NCBI RefSeq assembly: GCF_028553885.1
Contig: NZ_CP067169.1
Location: 2,467,001-2,531,000, forward strand
Length of the DNA stretch: 64,000 bases
Origin: Paracoccus aestuarii
GTDB taxonomy: Bacteria; Pseudomonadota; Alphaproteobacteria; Rhodobacterales; Rhodobacteraceae
Direction of reading: 5' to 3'
Part shown: positions 19,149-26,991 of the stretch, piece after piece
Layout: every line of letters starts with the position of its first letter
Numbering within the stretch: the stretch's first letter is position 1
Program-made: the position numbers and the translations under genes
The notes under the pieces: model-generated
Told to the model about the DNA's origin: nothing
Databases searched by the model: none
What the model saw: only the letters and a program-made list of their open reading frames with translations

Positions 19149-20258
19149 ATGCCCCCCCTGATCCCCGATGACGACATCGCCGTGCTGCAGCTGATTCGGT
19201 CGCGCCGGGTCGGTCCGGCCAGCTATCACCGGCTGGTGGCCGAACACGGATCCGCCCGCGCCGCCCTGGACGCCCTGCCCGAGATCGCGGCCCAGGCCGG
19301 GATCGCCGGCTATCGCCCCTGCCCCGAAGGCGTCGTGCATGCGGAACTGGCCGCGGGGCTGCGCGCGGGCGCGCGGCTGATCCGGCATGACGGCCCCGAA
19401 TACCCCGCCCTGCTGCGCCAGATCGACGGCGCGCCGCCGGTCCTGTGGCTGCGGGGCGACCCGGCCTGGCTGTCGCGCCAGATCGTTGCGGTGATCGGGG
19501 CGCGCAACGCCTCGTCCCTGGGGCTGCGGATGGCGCGCGGCATGGCCCGCGGCCTGGGCGAGGCCGGGATGACCGTCGTCGCGGGCCTGGCGCGCGGCGT
19601 AGACACCGCGGCGCATGAGGCGGCGCTGGCCACCGGCACCATCGCCGTCATGGCGGGCGGCATCGACGTGATCTATCCGCCCGAAAACAGCGGCCTAGCC
19701 GCGCGAATCGCCGAAGCCGGGGCCTTGGTCTCGGAACAGCCGCCGGGGGCGGAACCGGCGGCGCGCAACTTTCCGGCCCGCAACCGGATCGTCTCGGGTC
19801 TGTCGCGGGCGGTCGTGGTGATCGAGGCCGCGCAGCGGTCCGGCACGCTGATCACCGCGCGCAACGCGCTGGACCAGCATCGCGACGTGATGGCGGTGCC
19901 GGGCCATCCGATGGATGCCCGCGCCTCGGGCTGCAACGCGCTGATCCGCGACGGGGCGACCTTGGTGCGCAGCGCCGCGGATGTGATCGACGCGCTGTCG
20001 CCCCAGGATGCCATGGACCCGCCCGCGCCCCCGCGCCCGGCCCCGCCCCTGCGCCCGACCGCGCGGGCCGCGGCGCCCGAAGGCCCGATCCAGCTGGAGA
20101 CGCGCATCCTGTCGCGCCTGTCGCCCTCGCCCACCGAGGAGGACGACCTGATCCGCGACCTGGGCATTCCCGCATCCGATGCCAGCGCCGCGATCATGGC
20201 GCTGGAGCTGGAGGGCCGCGTGACCCGCCTGGCCGGGGGGCGTCTGGCGCTGTCGTGA
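19149..20258 (+). CDS. dprA: DNA-processing protein DprA
   Basis: A 369-residue DprA/Smf protein. It binds incoming single-stranded DNA and loads RecA during natural transformation, and is also widespread in non-competent bacteria. An N-terminal helix-hairpin-helix/SAM-like part precedes the Rossmann domain with VIGARNAS, VVAGLARGVDTAAHEAAL, FPARNRIVSGLS and SGTLITARNAL. A Pro/Ala linker (about 288-310) leads to a C-terminal winged-helix module present in many proteobacterial DprA. The start at 19149 directly follows a hairpin that would mask its ribosome site. topA follows after 72 nt. Confidence 0.94.
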   Translation: MPPLIPDDDIAVLQLIRSRRVGPASYHRLVAEHGSARAALDALPEIAAQAGIAGYRPCPEGVVHAELAAGLRAGARLIRHDGPEYPALLRQIDGAPPVLWLRGDPAWLSRQIVAVIGARNASSLGLRMARGMARGLGEAGMTVVAGLARGVDTAAHEAALATGTIAVMAGGIDVIYPPENSGLAARIAEAGALVSEQPPGAEPAARNFPARNRIVSGLSRAVVVIEAAQRSGTLITARNALDQHRDVMAVPGHPMDARASGCNALIRDGATLVRSAADVIDALSPQDAMDPPAPPRPAPPLRPTARAAAPEGPIQLETRILSRLSPSPTEEDDLIRDLGIPASDASAAIMALELEGRVTRLAGGRLALS

Positions 20259-20271
20259 CGGGCGACCCCCG

Positions 20272-20300
20272 TTGACACTGCCGCGCCCGGAACCCATCTT
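20272..20300 (+). promoter_or_regulatory. topA: Likely topA promoter
   Basis: A perfect TTGACA -35 box (20272-20277), 17-nt spacer and CATCTT -10 box (20295-20300) lie 31 nt before the topA ATG. The first nine bases, TTGACACTG, recur in the promoter proposed for scoA at 23056. Confidence 0.5.
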
Positions 20301-20330
20301 GCCGCCCCATTGCAGCTGTCCGAGGTCATC

Positions 20331-23036
20331 ATGCCCGTCGTCGTCGTCGAATCCCCGGCCAAGGCCAAGACCATCGAGAAATATCTCGGCGGCGACTATC
20401 GCGTGCTGGCCAGTTTCGGCCATGTCCGCGACCTGCCCCCCAAGGATGGCAGCGTCGATACCGACAATGATTTCGACATGAAATGGGAGGTGGCGGCCGA
20501 CAGCAAGAAGCACCTCAAGGCGATCAAGGACGCGCTGAAGGACGATCCGAACCTGATCCTGGCCACCGACCCCGATCGCGAGGGCGAGGCGATCAGCTGG
20601 CACCTGCTGGAGGCCTTGGCCCCCGCCCTGAAGAAGGGCGCGCAGGTCGACCGGGTGACCTTCAACGCCATCACCAAGACCGCCGTGACCGAGGCCATCG
20701 CCAAGCCGCGCCGCATCGACCAGCCGCTGGTCGATGCCTATCTGGCGCGCCGGGCGCTGGATTATCTGGTGGGCTTCAATCTCTCGCCGGTCCTGTGGCG
20801 CAAGCTGCCGGGCGCGAAATCGGCGGGCCGGGTGCAATCGGTCTGCCTGCGCCTGATCGTCGACCGGGAAATGGAGATCGAGGCCTTCAAGCCCCGCGAA
20901 TACTGGTCCGTCCATGCCCGCCTGGCCACGCCCGGCGGCGACGAATATGACGCGACCCTGACCCAGCTGGCCGGCAAGAAGCTGGACCGCTTCGATCTGG
21001 CCGATGCCGGTCAGGCGGCGATGGCCGTCAGCGCCGTCGCCAGCCGCGATCTGACGGTTTCCAGCGTCGCCGCCAAGCCCGCCAGCCGCAATCCCTGGCC
21101 GCCCTTCATGACCTCGACCCTGCAGCAGGAGGCCAGCCGCAAGATGGGCATGGGCGCCAAGGCCTGCATGTCGGCGGCGCAGCGCCTCTATGAGGCCGGG
21201 CTGATCACCTATATGCGGACCGACGGCATCGACATGGCCCCCGAAGCGGTGATGTCGGCCCGCGACGCCATCAAGGCCCGCTTCGGCGAAGAATACCTGC
21301 CGAAATCGCCGCGCATGTACAAGAACAAGGCCAAGAACGCGCAGGAGGCGCATGAATGCATCCGCCCCACCGACATGATGCTGTCGCCCGACAGGCTGAA
21401 GGTCAGCGCGGATGACCAGCGCAAGCTCTATGACCTGATCTGGAAGCGCACCATCGCCAGCCAGATGGAGGCCGCCCGGATGGAGCGGACCACGGTCGAG
21501 ATCGCCAGCCCCGACGGCCAGGTGGGCCTGCGTGCCACCGGTCAGGTGATGCTGTTCGACGGCTTCCTGCGCGTCTATGACCAAGGCCGCGACGATGACG
21601 AGGGCGAGGACAGCGCCCGCCTGCCCGCCATCACCGAGGGCGAGGCCGCGCGCCTGGTCCCCGCAGCCTTCGACGCCGAACTGGCCAAGGCCCATGACAA
21701 GGGCGGCGATCCCGCCCCGGCCCCCGCGGGCCAGCGCGGCGCACCCGGCCTGTTGACCGACGAGGCCGCCCGCGTCGCCTCGCGCCAGCATTTCACCCAA
21801 CCGCCCCCCCGCTATACCGAGGCCACCTTGGTCAAGCGCATGGAGGAGCTGGGGATCGGCCGCCCGTCCACCTATGCCAGCATCGTCACCACGATCCAGG
21901 ACCGCGATTACGTCCGCAAGGACAAGAACCGCCTGATCCCCGAGGACAAGGGCCGACTGGTCACGATCTTTCTGCTGAAATACTTCCCGCGCTATGTCAG
22001 CTATGACTTCACCGCCGATCTGGAGACGGAGCTGGACGAGATCAGCGCCGGGGAACGCGTCTGGCGCGATGTTCTGGGCCGGTTCTGGAAGGATTTTTCA
22101 AAGGCGCTGGAGGGCACCTCCGAACTGCGCATCACCGAGGTTCTTGACGCGATCGACGACGCGCTTGCGCCGCATCTCTATCCGCCGCGCGCCGACGGAG
22201 GCGATCCGCGGGAATGCCCGCTTTGCGGGGCGGGGCGGCTGAACCTGAAGACCGCGCGTTCGGGCGGGGCCTTCATCGGCTGCACGAACTATCCCGAATG
22301 CCGCTATACAAGGCCGCTGTCGGCACCCGATGGCGAGGCGCCGGTGGGCGACCGCGTGCTGGGCGAGGATGCGGGCGACCAGATCAGCCTGAAGACTGGG
22401 CGCTTCGGCCCCTATGTCCAGCGCGGCGAGGCGACCGAGGAGGTGCCGAAACCGCCCCGCGCCTCGATCCCCAAGGGCTGGGACGCGGCCAATCTGGATC
22501 TGTCGCAGGCGCTGATGCTGCTGGGCCTGCCGCGCCAGATCGGCCTGCACCCCGAGGACGGCCAGCCGATCGAGACCAATATCGGCCGCTACGGCCCCTA
22601 TGTGAAGCACGGGTCGAAATACGCCAACATCGCCGATGTGGACGAGGTCTTCACCATCGGCATGAACCGCGCCGTCGAGGTGCTGGCCCAGAAGCAGACC
22701 CGCGGCCGCACCGCCGCCGCCCCGCTGCGCGAGCTGGGCGAGCATCCCGATGGTGGCCCGATCCAGGTCATGAGCGGCCGCTATGGCCCCTATGTCAAAT
22801 GGGCCAAGGTCAATGCCACCCTGCCCCGCGACGTGGCGCCCGAGGATCTGACCCAGGACCAGGCGCTGGAGCTGATCGCCGCCAAGGCCGCCAAATCGCC
22901 CTCCAAGGCCAAGAAGGCCCCCGCGAAGAAGGCCCCGGCCAAGAAGGCGGCCGCCAAGAAACCGGCGGCGAAAAAGCCCTCCGCCAAGAAGGCCCCGGCC
23001 AGGAAGGCCGCTGATACGGATGGGGAGGCCGGTTGA
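20331..23036 (+). CDS. topA: DNA topoisomerase I
   Basis: A 901-residue type IA topoisomerase that relaxes negative supercoils. The Toprim domain opens with VESPAKAKT (E7) and holds DPDREGEAISWH. The active-site tyrosine is Y294 in LITYMRTDG. One four-cysteine zinc finger follows, from CPLCGAGRLNLK to GCTNYPEC, then repeated FGPYV/YGPYVK modules. The lysine/alanine-rich tail (KKAPAKKA repeats) probably binds DNA. Compared with E. coli-type TopA, residues about 445-485 are an inserted Ala/Pro/Asp-rich loop just before QHFTQPPPRYTEA. ATG 20331 is the family start. Confidence 0.97.
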   Translation: MPVVVVESPAKAKTIEKYLGGDYRVLASFGHVRDLPPKDGSVDTDNDFDMKWEVAADSKKHLKAIKDALKDDPNLILATDPDREGEAISWHLLEALAPALKKGAQVDRVTFNAITKTAVTEAIAKPRRIDQPLVDAYLARRALDYLVGFNLSPVLWRKLPGAKSAGRVQSVCLRLIVDREMEIEAFKPREYWSVHARLATPGGDEYDATLTQLAGKKLDRFDLADAGQAAMAVSAVASRDLTVSSVAAKPASRNPWPPFMTSTLQQEASRKMGMGAKACMSAAQRLYEAGLITYMRTDGIDMAPEAVMSARDAIKARFGEEYLPKSPRMYKNKAKNAQEAHECIRPTDMMLSPDRLKVSADDQRKLYDLIWKRTIASQMEAARMERTTVEIASPDGQVGLRATGQVMLFDGFLRVYDQGRDDDEGEDSARLPAITEGEAARLVPAAFDAELAKAHDKGGDPAPAPAGQRGAPGLLTDEAARVASRQHFTQPPPRYTEATLVKRMEELGIGRPSTYASIVTTIQDRDYVRKDKNRLIPEDKGRLVTIFLLKYFPRYVSYDFTADLETELDEISAGERVWRDVLGRFWKDFSKALEGTSELRITEVLDAIDDALAPHLYPPRADGGDPRECPLCGAGRLNLKTARSGGAFIGCTNYPECRYTRPLSAPDGEAPVGDRVLGEDAGDQISLKTGRFGPYVQRGEATEEVPKPPRASIPKGWDAANLDLSQALMLLGLPRQIGLHPEDGQPIETNIGRYGPYVKHGSKYANIADVDEVFTIGMNRAVEVLAQKQTRGRTAAAPLRELGEHPDGGPIQVMSGRYGPYVKWAKVNATLPRDVAPEDLTQDQALELIAAKAAKSPSKAKKAPAKKAPAKKAAAKKPAAKKPSAKKAPARKAADTDGEAG

Positions 23037-23055
23037 TCGGCCCCCGCCCATGCGA

Positions 23056-23084
23056 TTGACACTGTCGGGGCCGCTTGCCACAAC
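23056..23084 (+). promoter_or_regulatory. Possible scoA promoter
   Basis: TTGACA (23056-23061) and CACAAC (23079-23084) are spaced by 17 nt in the 84-nt gap after topA, ending about 37 nt before the scoA ATG. The -35 box is perfect and the -10 box is weak. Confidence 0.4.
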
Positions 23085-23120
23085 TTGGCCCTGACAGACA
23101 TCCGAGGACGGGGAGGACCG

Positions 23121-23825
23121 ATGAAGAAGGTCTATGACAGCGCGGCCGATGCCCTGGACGGCATCGTGCATGACGGAATGTTCATCGCGGCGGGGGGGTT
23201 CGGTCTGTGCGGCATCCCCGAACTGCTGATCGATGCGCTGGTCGAAACAGGGGTCAAGGACCTGACCATCGCCAGCAACAATTGCGGCGTGGACGGGTTC
23301 GGCCTGGGCAAGCTGCTGGAGACGCGGCAGATCAAGAAGATGATCAGCTCCTATGTCGGCGAGAATGCCGAATTCATGCGGCAATACCTGTCGGGCGAGC
23401 TGGAGCTGGAATTCAACCCCCAAGGCACCCTCGCCGAGCGCATGCGCGCGGGCGGCAGCGGCATCCCCGGCTTCTACACCAAGACCGGCGTGGGCACCGT
23501 CATCGCCGAGGGCAAGGAGGTCAAGTCCTTCGACGGCCAGGATTACATCCTGGAACGCGGGATCGTGGCCGACATCTCGATCGTCAAGGCCTGGAAGGCC
23601 GATGACACGGGCAACCTGGTCTTCCGCAAGACGGCCCGCAACTTCAACCCGCCCGCCGCCATGTGCGGCAAGATCTGCATCGTCGAGGTCGAGGAGATCG
23701 TCGAACGCGGCAGCCTGGACCCCGACCACATCCACCTGCCCGGCATCTATGTCCACCGGATCATCCAAGGCAGCCACGAGAAGCGCATCGAGCAGCGCAC
23801 CACCCGCAAGAAGGAGACCGCGTGA
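23121..23825 (+). CDS. scoA: 3-oxoacid CoA-transferase subunit A
   Basis: The 234-residue alpha subunit of a succinyl-CoA:3-ketoacid CoA-transferase, which activates acetoacetate with CoA from succinyl-CoA for ketone-body use. The conserved glycine loop [13 protein letters not shown] and the C-terminal [20 protein letters not shown] are diagnostic. GGGAGGA lies five bases before ATG 23121. The stop TGA overlaps the ATG of scoB by one base. An acetate/butyrate CoA-transferase of the same fold is possible, but SCOT is the best fit. Confidence 0.93.
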   Translation: MKKVYDSAADALDGIVHDGMFIAAGGFGLCGIPELLIDALVETGVKDLTIASNNCGVDGFGLGKLLETRQIKKMISSYVGENAEFMRQYLSGELELEFNPQGTLAERMRAGGSGIPGFYTKTGVGTVIAEGKEVKSFDGQDYILERGIVADISIVKAWKADDTGNLVFRKTARNFNPPAAMCGKICIVEVEEIVERGSLDPDHIHLPGIYVHRIIQGSHEKRIEQRTTRKKETA

Positions 23826-24451
23826 TGCCTTGGGACCGCAATCAGATGGCCGCCCGCGCCGCGCAGGAGCTGGAAGACGGCTGGTACGTGAACCTCGGCA
23901 TCGGCATCCCAACGCTGGTGGCGAATTACGTGGGCGACAAGGACATCACCCTGCAGTCGGAAAACGGCATGCTGGGCATGGGCCCCTTCCCCTATGAGGG
24001 CGAGGAGGATCCCGACCTGATCAACGCGGGCAAGCAGACCATCACCGAACTGTCGCGCACGTCCTATTTCGACAGCGCGACCAGCTTCGGCATGATCCGC
24101 GGCGGCAAGATCGCGGCCGCGATCCTGGGCGCGATGGAGGTGGCCGAGAACGGCGACCTGGCCAACTGGATGATCCCCGGCAAGCTGGTCAAGGGCATGG
24201 GCGGCGCGATGGACCTGGTCGCGGGCGTGGGCCGCGTGATCGTGGTCATGGACCACACCAACAAGGCCGGCGACAGCAAGGTGCTGCGCGAATGCACCCT
24301 GCCTTTGACCGGCAAGGGCGTGGTGGACCGCATCATCACCAATCTGGGTGTCCTGGACGTGGTCGAGGGCGGGTTGCGCATTGTCGAGACCGCCGAGGGC
24401 GTGACCGAGGACGAGCTGCGCGCCGCCACCCAAGCGACCATCGTCGCCTGA
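23825..24451 (+). CDS. scoB: 3-oxoacid CoA-transferase subunit B
   Basis: The 208-residue beta subunit, forming the heterotetramer with the product of the preceding gene. The catalytic glutamate that takes up CoA as a glutamyl thioester is E46 in [33 protein letters not shown] and [16 protein letters not shown] are conserved. Translation is coupled to scoA (TGATG). A perfect hairpin follows the stop. Confidence 0.94.
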   Translation: MPWDRNQMAARAAQELEDGWYVNLGIGIPTLVANYVGDKDITLQSENGMLGMGPFPYEGEEDPDLINAGKQTITELSRTSYFDSATSFGMIRGGKIAAAILGAMEVAENGDLANWMIPGKLVKGMGGAMDLVAGVGRVIVVMDHTNKAGDSKVLRECTLPLTGKGVVDRIITNLGVLDVVEGGLRIVETAEGVTEDELRAATQATIVA

Positions 24452-24456
24452 AGACC

Positions 24457-24480
24457 GGGCGCGCGGCATCCCGCGCGCCC
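24457..24480 (+). terminator. Hairpin terminator after scoAB
   Basis: GGGCGCGCGG pairs with CCGCGCGCCC around a CATC loop, five nt after the scoB stop. The stem is perfect and very stable. The following sequence lacks a strong T-run. Confidence 0.55.
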
Positions 24481-24533
24481 CATTCACCACCCAAGGCCGC
24501 GGGCGCGGCCCTTTCGACAAGGGGGCGCCGCCG

Positions 24534-25106
24534 ATGCAGGCCGAGATGATCCAGACGCTGTTCACCCGCCCCGAGGGCGGTTTCCTCTGCGCCCGGTGGG
24601 GGCGGCCCGTCGCGCCGGTGATCTTTGGCCTGGCCGATGACAGCCTGGACATCTTTCGCGCGGCGATCCGGGCGGGCTATGCCCATGCGGGCCATCCGGT
24701 GACGGATGCCGACCCCGAAAGCGGCGCGAACCTGATGATCTTTTTTGCGCGGGACTGGGACGACCTCGCGCGGCTGCCCGATCTGGACCGGCTGACGGGA
24801 ATGCCCGACCTGCCCGCGCGGCTGCGCGCGGACGGGGCCGATCAGTATCGCTTGTTCCGCTTTGACGAGGCCGGGGCGATCCGGGCCTGCCTGATCTTCC
24901 TGTCGATGGACGGCCCCCTGGCCGAGGCCCATCCCGCCGCCTTGGCCGAACGCCTGATGATGCAATCCGCCCTGACCTTCGCGACCGAGATCGCGCCCTC
25001 GGCCGATCTGGCGGCGCTGATCCGCGCGGCCTATGACCCGGTCCTGCCTGCCGCGGCCACGGATGCCAGCCACGCGCTGCGGCTGGCGGCGCGGATCGCG
25101 GCCTAG
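24534..25106 (+). CDS. Conserved-looking hypothetical protein
   Basis: A soluble 190-residue protein I do not recognise. It has no signal peptide or membrane helix. Features are an aromatic/acidic first half ([20 protein letters not shown]), the segment [22 protein letters not shown], and an Ala-rich helical C-terminus. Codon use matches the neighbours and a GGGGG stretch precedes the ATG, so I treat it as real. It follows the scoAB terminator, and its TAG stop lies within a CTAG shared with the convergent folD stop. Start could also be the Met at codon 5. Confidence 0.7.
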   Translation: MQAEMIQTLFTRPEGGFLCARWGRPVAPVIFGLADDSLDIFRAAIRAGYAHAGHPVTDADPESGANLMIFFARDWDDLARLPDLDRLTGMPDLPARLRADGADQYRLFRFDEAGAIRACLIFLSMDGPLAEAHPAALAERLMMQSALTFATEIAPSADLAALIRAAYDPVLPAAATDASHALRLAARIAA

Positions 25107-25978
25107 GGGGTCAGCCCCTCGGGATCGGGCAGGCCGTTGGCGCGCGCCGTCGCGGTCAGCGTATTGGCCAGCAGGCAGGCGATGGTCATCGGCCCCACCC
25201 CGCCCGGCACCGGCGTGATCGCCCCCGCCACCGCCATCACGGCGTCGAAATCCACATCCCCCACCAGCCCGTCATCGGTCCGGTTGATGCCCACGTCGAT
25301 CACCGTGGCGCCGGGCCTGATCCAGTCGCCTTGGACGAAATGCGGGCGGCCCACCGCGGCCACCAGGATGTCGGCCTGACGGCACAGATCCGGCAGGTCG
25401 CGGGTCCGCGAATGGGCGATGGTCACCGTCGCGCTGTCGCGCAGCAGCAGCTGGGCCATCGGCTTGCCCACGATATTGCTGCGCCCCAGCACCACCGCGC
25501 GGCGCCCCGCCAGCGACCCCAGATGGTCGCGCAGCAGCATCAGGCAGCCCAGGGGGGTGCAGGGGACCATCGCGCTCTGCCCCGTGGCCAGGCGGCCCAC
25601 GTTCAGGATGTGGAACCCGTCCACGTCCTTGTCGGGGCGGATGGCGTTGATCACCGCGGCCTCGTCCAGACCCTGCGGCAAAGGCAGCTGGACCAGGATG
25701 CCGTTCACCGCGGCATCCTCGTTCAGCCGCGCGATCAGGGCCAGCAGCTCGGCCTGGCTGGTGGTCGCGGGCAGGCGATGCTCGAAGGAGGCCATGCCGA
25801 TCTCGCGCGTCATGCGGCCCTTGGACCGGACATAGACCTGGCTGGCCGGATCCTCGCCCACCAGCACGACCGCCAGGCCCGGCGTGATGCCGCGCGCGGC
25901 CATGGCCGCGACCTCGGCTGCCAGGCGGGTGCGGAGCGTGGCGGCAAAGGCCTTGCCGTCGATGATATGGGCGGTCAT
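25103..25978 (-). CDS. folD: Methylenetetrahydrofolate dehydrogenase/cyclohydrolase
   Basis: A 291-residue bifunctional FolD that interconverts 5,10-methylene-, methenyl- and 10-formyl-tetrahydrofolate with NADP. Y49 and K53 in [10 protein letters not shown] are the catalytic pair. [27 protein letters not shown] and [11 protein letters not shown] are the standard signatures. ATG 25978 overlaps the stop of the chorismate mutase gene by 4 nt. The stop uses the same CTAG as the gene on the other strand. Function fits with purU elsewhere in the window, which uses the same one-carbon pool. Confidence 0.97.
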   Translation of the reverse strand: MTAHIIDGKAFAATLRTRLAAEVAAMAARGITPGLAVVLVGEDPASQVYVRSKGRMTREIGMASFEHRLPATTSQAELLALIARLNEDAAVNGILVQLPLPQGLDEAAVINAIRPDKDVDGFHILNVGRLATGQSAMVPCTPLGCLMLLRDHLGSLAGRRAVVLGRSNIVGKPMAQLLLRDSATVTIAHSRTRDLPDLCRQADILVAAVGRPHFVQGDWIRPGATVIDVGINRTDDGLVGDVDFDAVMAVAGAITPVPGGVGPMTIACLLANTLTATARANGLPDPEGLTP

Positions 25979-26277
25979 GGCAGGTCCTTGTTCAAAAGGC
26001 GTTCCTCCTGGGCGATGGCGGCCTCGATCAGCATCCGCCACAGCGCGTCATAGAGGTCGGGGTCCAGCCCGCGATCCCGCGCATGGCGACGGATGTTGGC
26101 GACGACCTCCTCGACGCGGTCGGGGATGCGGGCGGGCAGGCCGATCCCGGCCTTGATCGCCGCGGCGCGATCGATCAGCGCGTGGCGATCGGCCATCAGG
26201 TCCATCAGCTGGGCGTCCAGCGCGTCGATCCGGGCGCGCAGGCGGGGCATGTCTTGGATGTCGTCGAACTGGCTCAT
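25975..26277 (-). CDS. Chorismate mutase, AroQ type
   Basis: A 100-residue all-helical AroQ-class chorismate mutase, which converts chorismate to prephenate for phenylalanine and tyrosine synthesis. [19 protein letters not shown] with the following KAGI supplies the arginine/lysine site residues, and EERLLNK is near the end. It is a free-standing domain, not fused to prephenate dehydratase. Overlap of 4 nt with folD suggests coupled translation. Confidence 0.92.
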   Translation of the reverse strand: MSQFDDIQDMPRLRARIDALDAQLMDLMADRHALIDRAAAIKAGIGLPARIPDRVEEVVANIRRHARDRGLDPDLYDALWRMLIEAAIAQEERLLNKDLP

Positions 26278-26322
26278 GGGCCCGTTCCTTGCACCGCAAG
26301 GGGCTGAACCGCAAGTCCCCGA

Positions 26323-26781
26323 TCAGTCGCGGGCCGACCGGCGCAGCGATTCCCGCAGCTTGCGCAGCCGGGACGACAGATCGGCGATCTGGGCCATGGT
26401 CAGGCCGGTGGCCCCGGTGGCGCAGGTCTGGACATGGCCGCTCTTGTCCTGCAGGGCGCGGCCCTTCTCGGTCAGGGACACGATGACGCGCCGCTCGTCG
26501 CGGCTGTCGCGCTGGCGGGTGACCAGGCTGGCCAGTTCCAGCCGCTTGATCAGCGGGGTCAGGGTGCTGCTGTCCAGCCCCAGCTTGTCGCCGATGCCGC
26601 CCACGCTCAGGCTGTCATCGGTCCACAGCGTCATCATGACCAGGAATTGCGGATAGGTCAGCCCGAGCGGATCAAGCAGCGGCTTGTAGATCCGTCCAAA
26701 GGCCAGATTCACCCCGTAGACATCGAAGCAGAGCATCGAATCCAAGGCTGAAAACGGGTCTGGTGCCGCACTATCGCTCAT
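26323..26781 (-). CDS. MarR-family regulator, OhrR-like (two-Cys type)
   Basis: A 152-residue winged-helix repressor of the OhrR subgroup. OhrR senses organic hydroperoxides through a reactive Cys near the N-terminus, seen here as C18 in LDSMLCFDVY. A second Cys (C120, HVQTCATG) fits the two-Cys class that forms a disulfide. YKPLLDPLGLTYPQFLVM and LDSSTLTPLIKRLE match the OhrR fold and recognition helix. I used ATG 26781 rather than GTG 26787. No ohr peroxidase gene is nearby; a regulated gene elsewhere, or only itself, is possible. Confidence 0.82.
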   Translation of the reverse strand: MSDSAAPDPFSALDSMLCFDVYGVNLAFGRIYKPLLDPLGLTYPQFLVMMTLWTDDSLSVGGIGDKLGLDSSTLTPLIKRLELASLVTRQRDSRDERRVIVSLTEKGRALQDKSGHVQTCATGATGLTMAQIADLSSRLRKLRESLRRSARD

Positions 26782-26805
26782 ATCCACCGTCTAGATGCAG
26801 ACTGC

Positions 26806-26820
26806 ACAGTTCGCAACTGT
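26806..26820. promoter_or_regulatory. Palindrome upstream of the OhrR-like gene
   Basis: ACAGTT-CGC-AACTGT is a perfect 6-bp inverted repeat centred about 32 nt before the ATG. It overlaps a possible minus-strand -35 box (TTGCGA). It is a good candidate autoregulatory operator. The rest of 26821-26950 shows nothing I can name. Confidence 0.45.
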
Positions 26821-26952
26821 TGCGTTTCCTGCAAGTCCCAAATCAATCGCACAATAGTCTTTCCCGCAGCATGACATGGGGATCGCCATGTGACAACGTT
26901 TTCAACGCTGCGTCATCTGCAAGATGCTGTGCGGGCCGGCACATGTCCGGAC

Positions 26953-26982
26953 AAAAGGCCCCGATGCAACAACACCGGGGCC
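26953..26982 (-). terminator. Rho-independent terminator of ftsH
   Basis: On the minus strand GGCCCCG and CGGGGCC form a stem around a 12-nt loop and are followed by TTTTGT, about 10 nt after the ftsH stop. It closes the long tol-tilS-ftsH block. Confidence 0.75.
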
Positions 26983-26991
26983 CTTGTCGGA

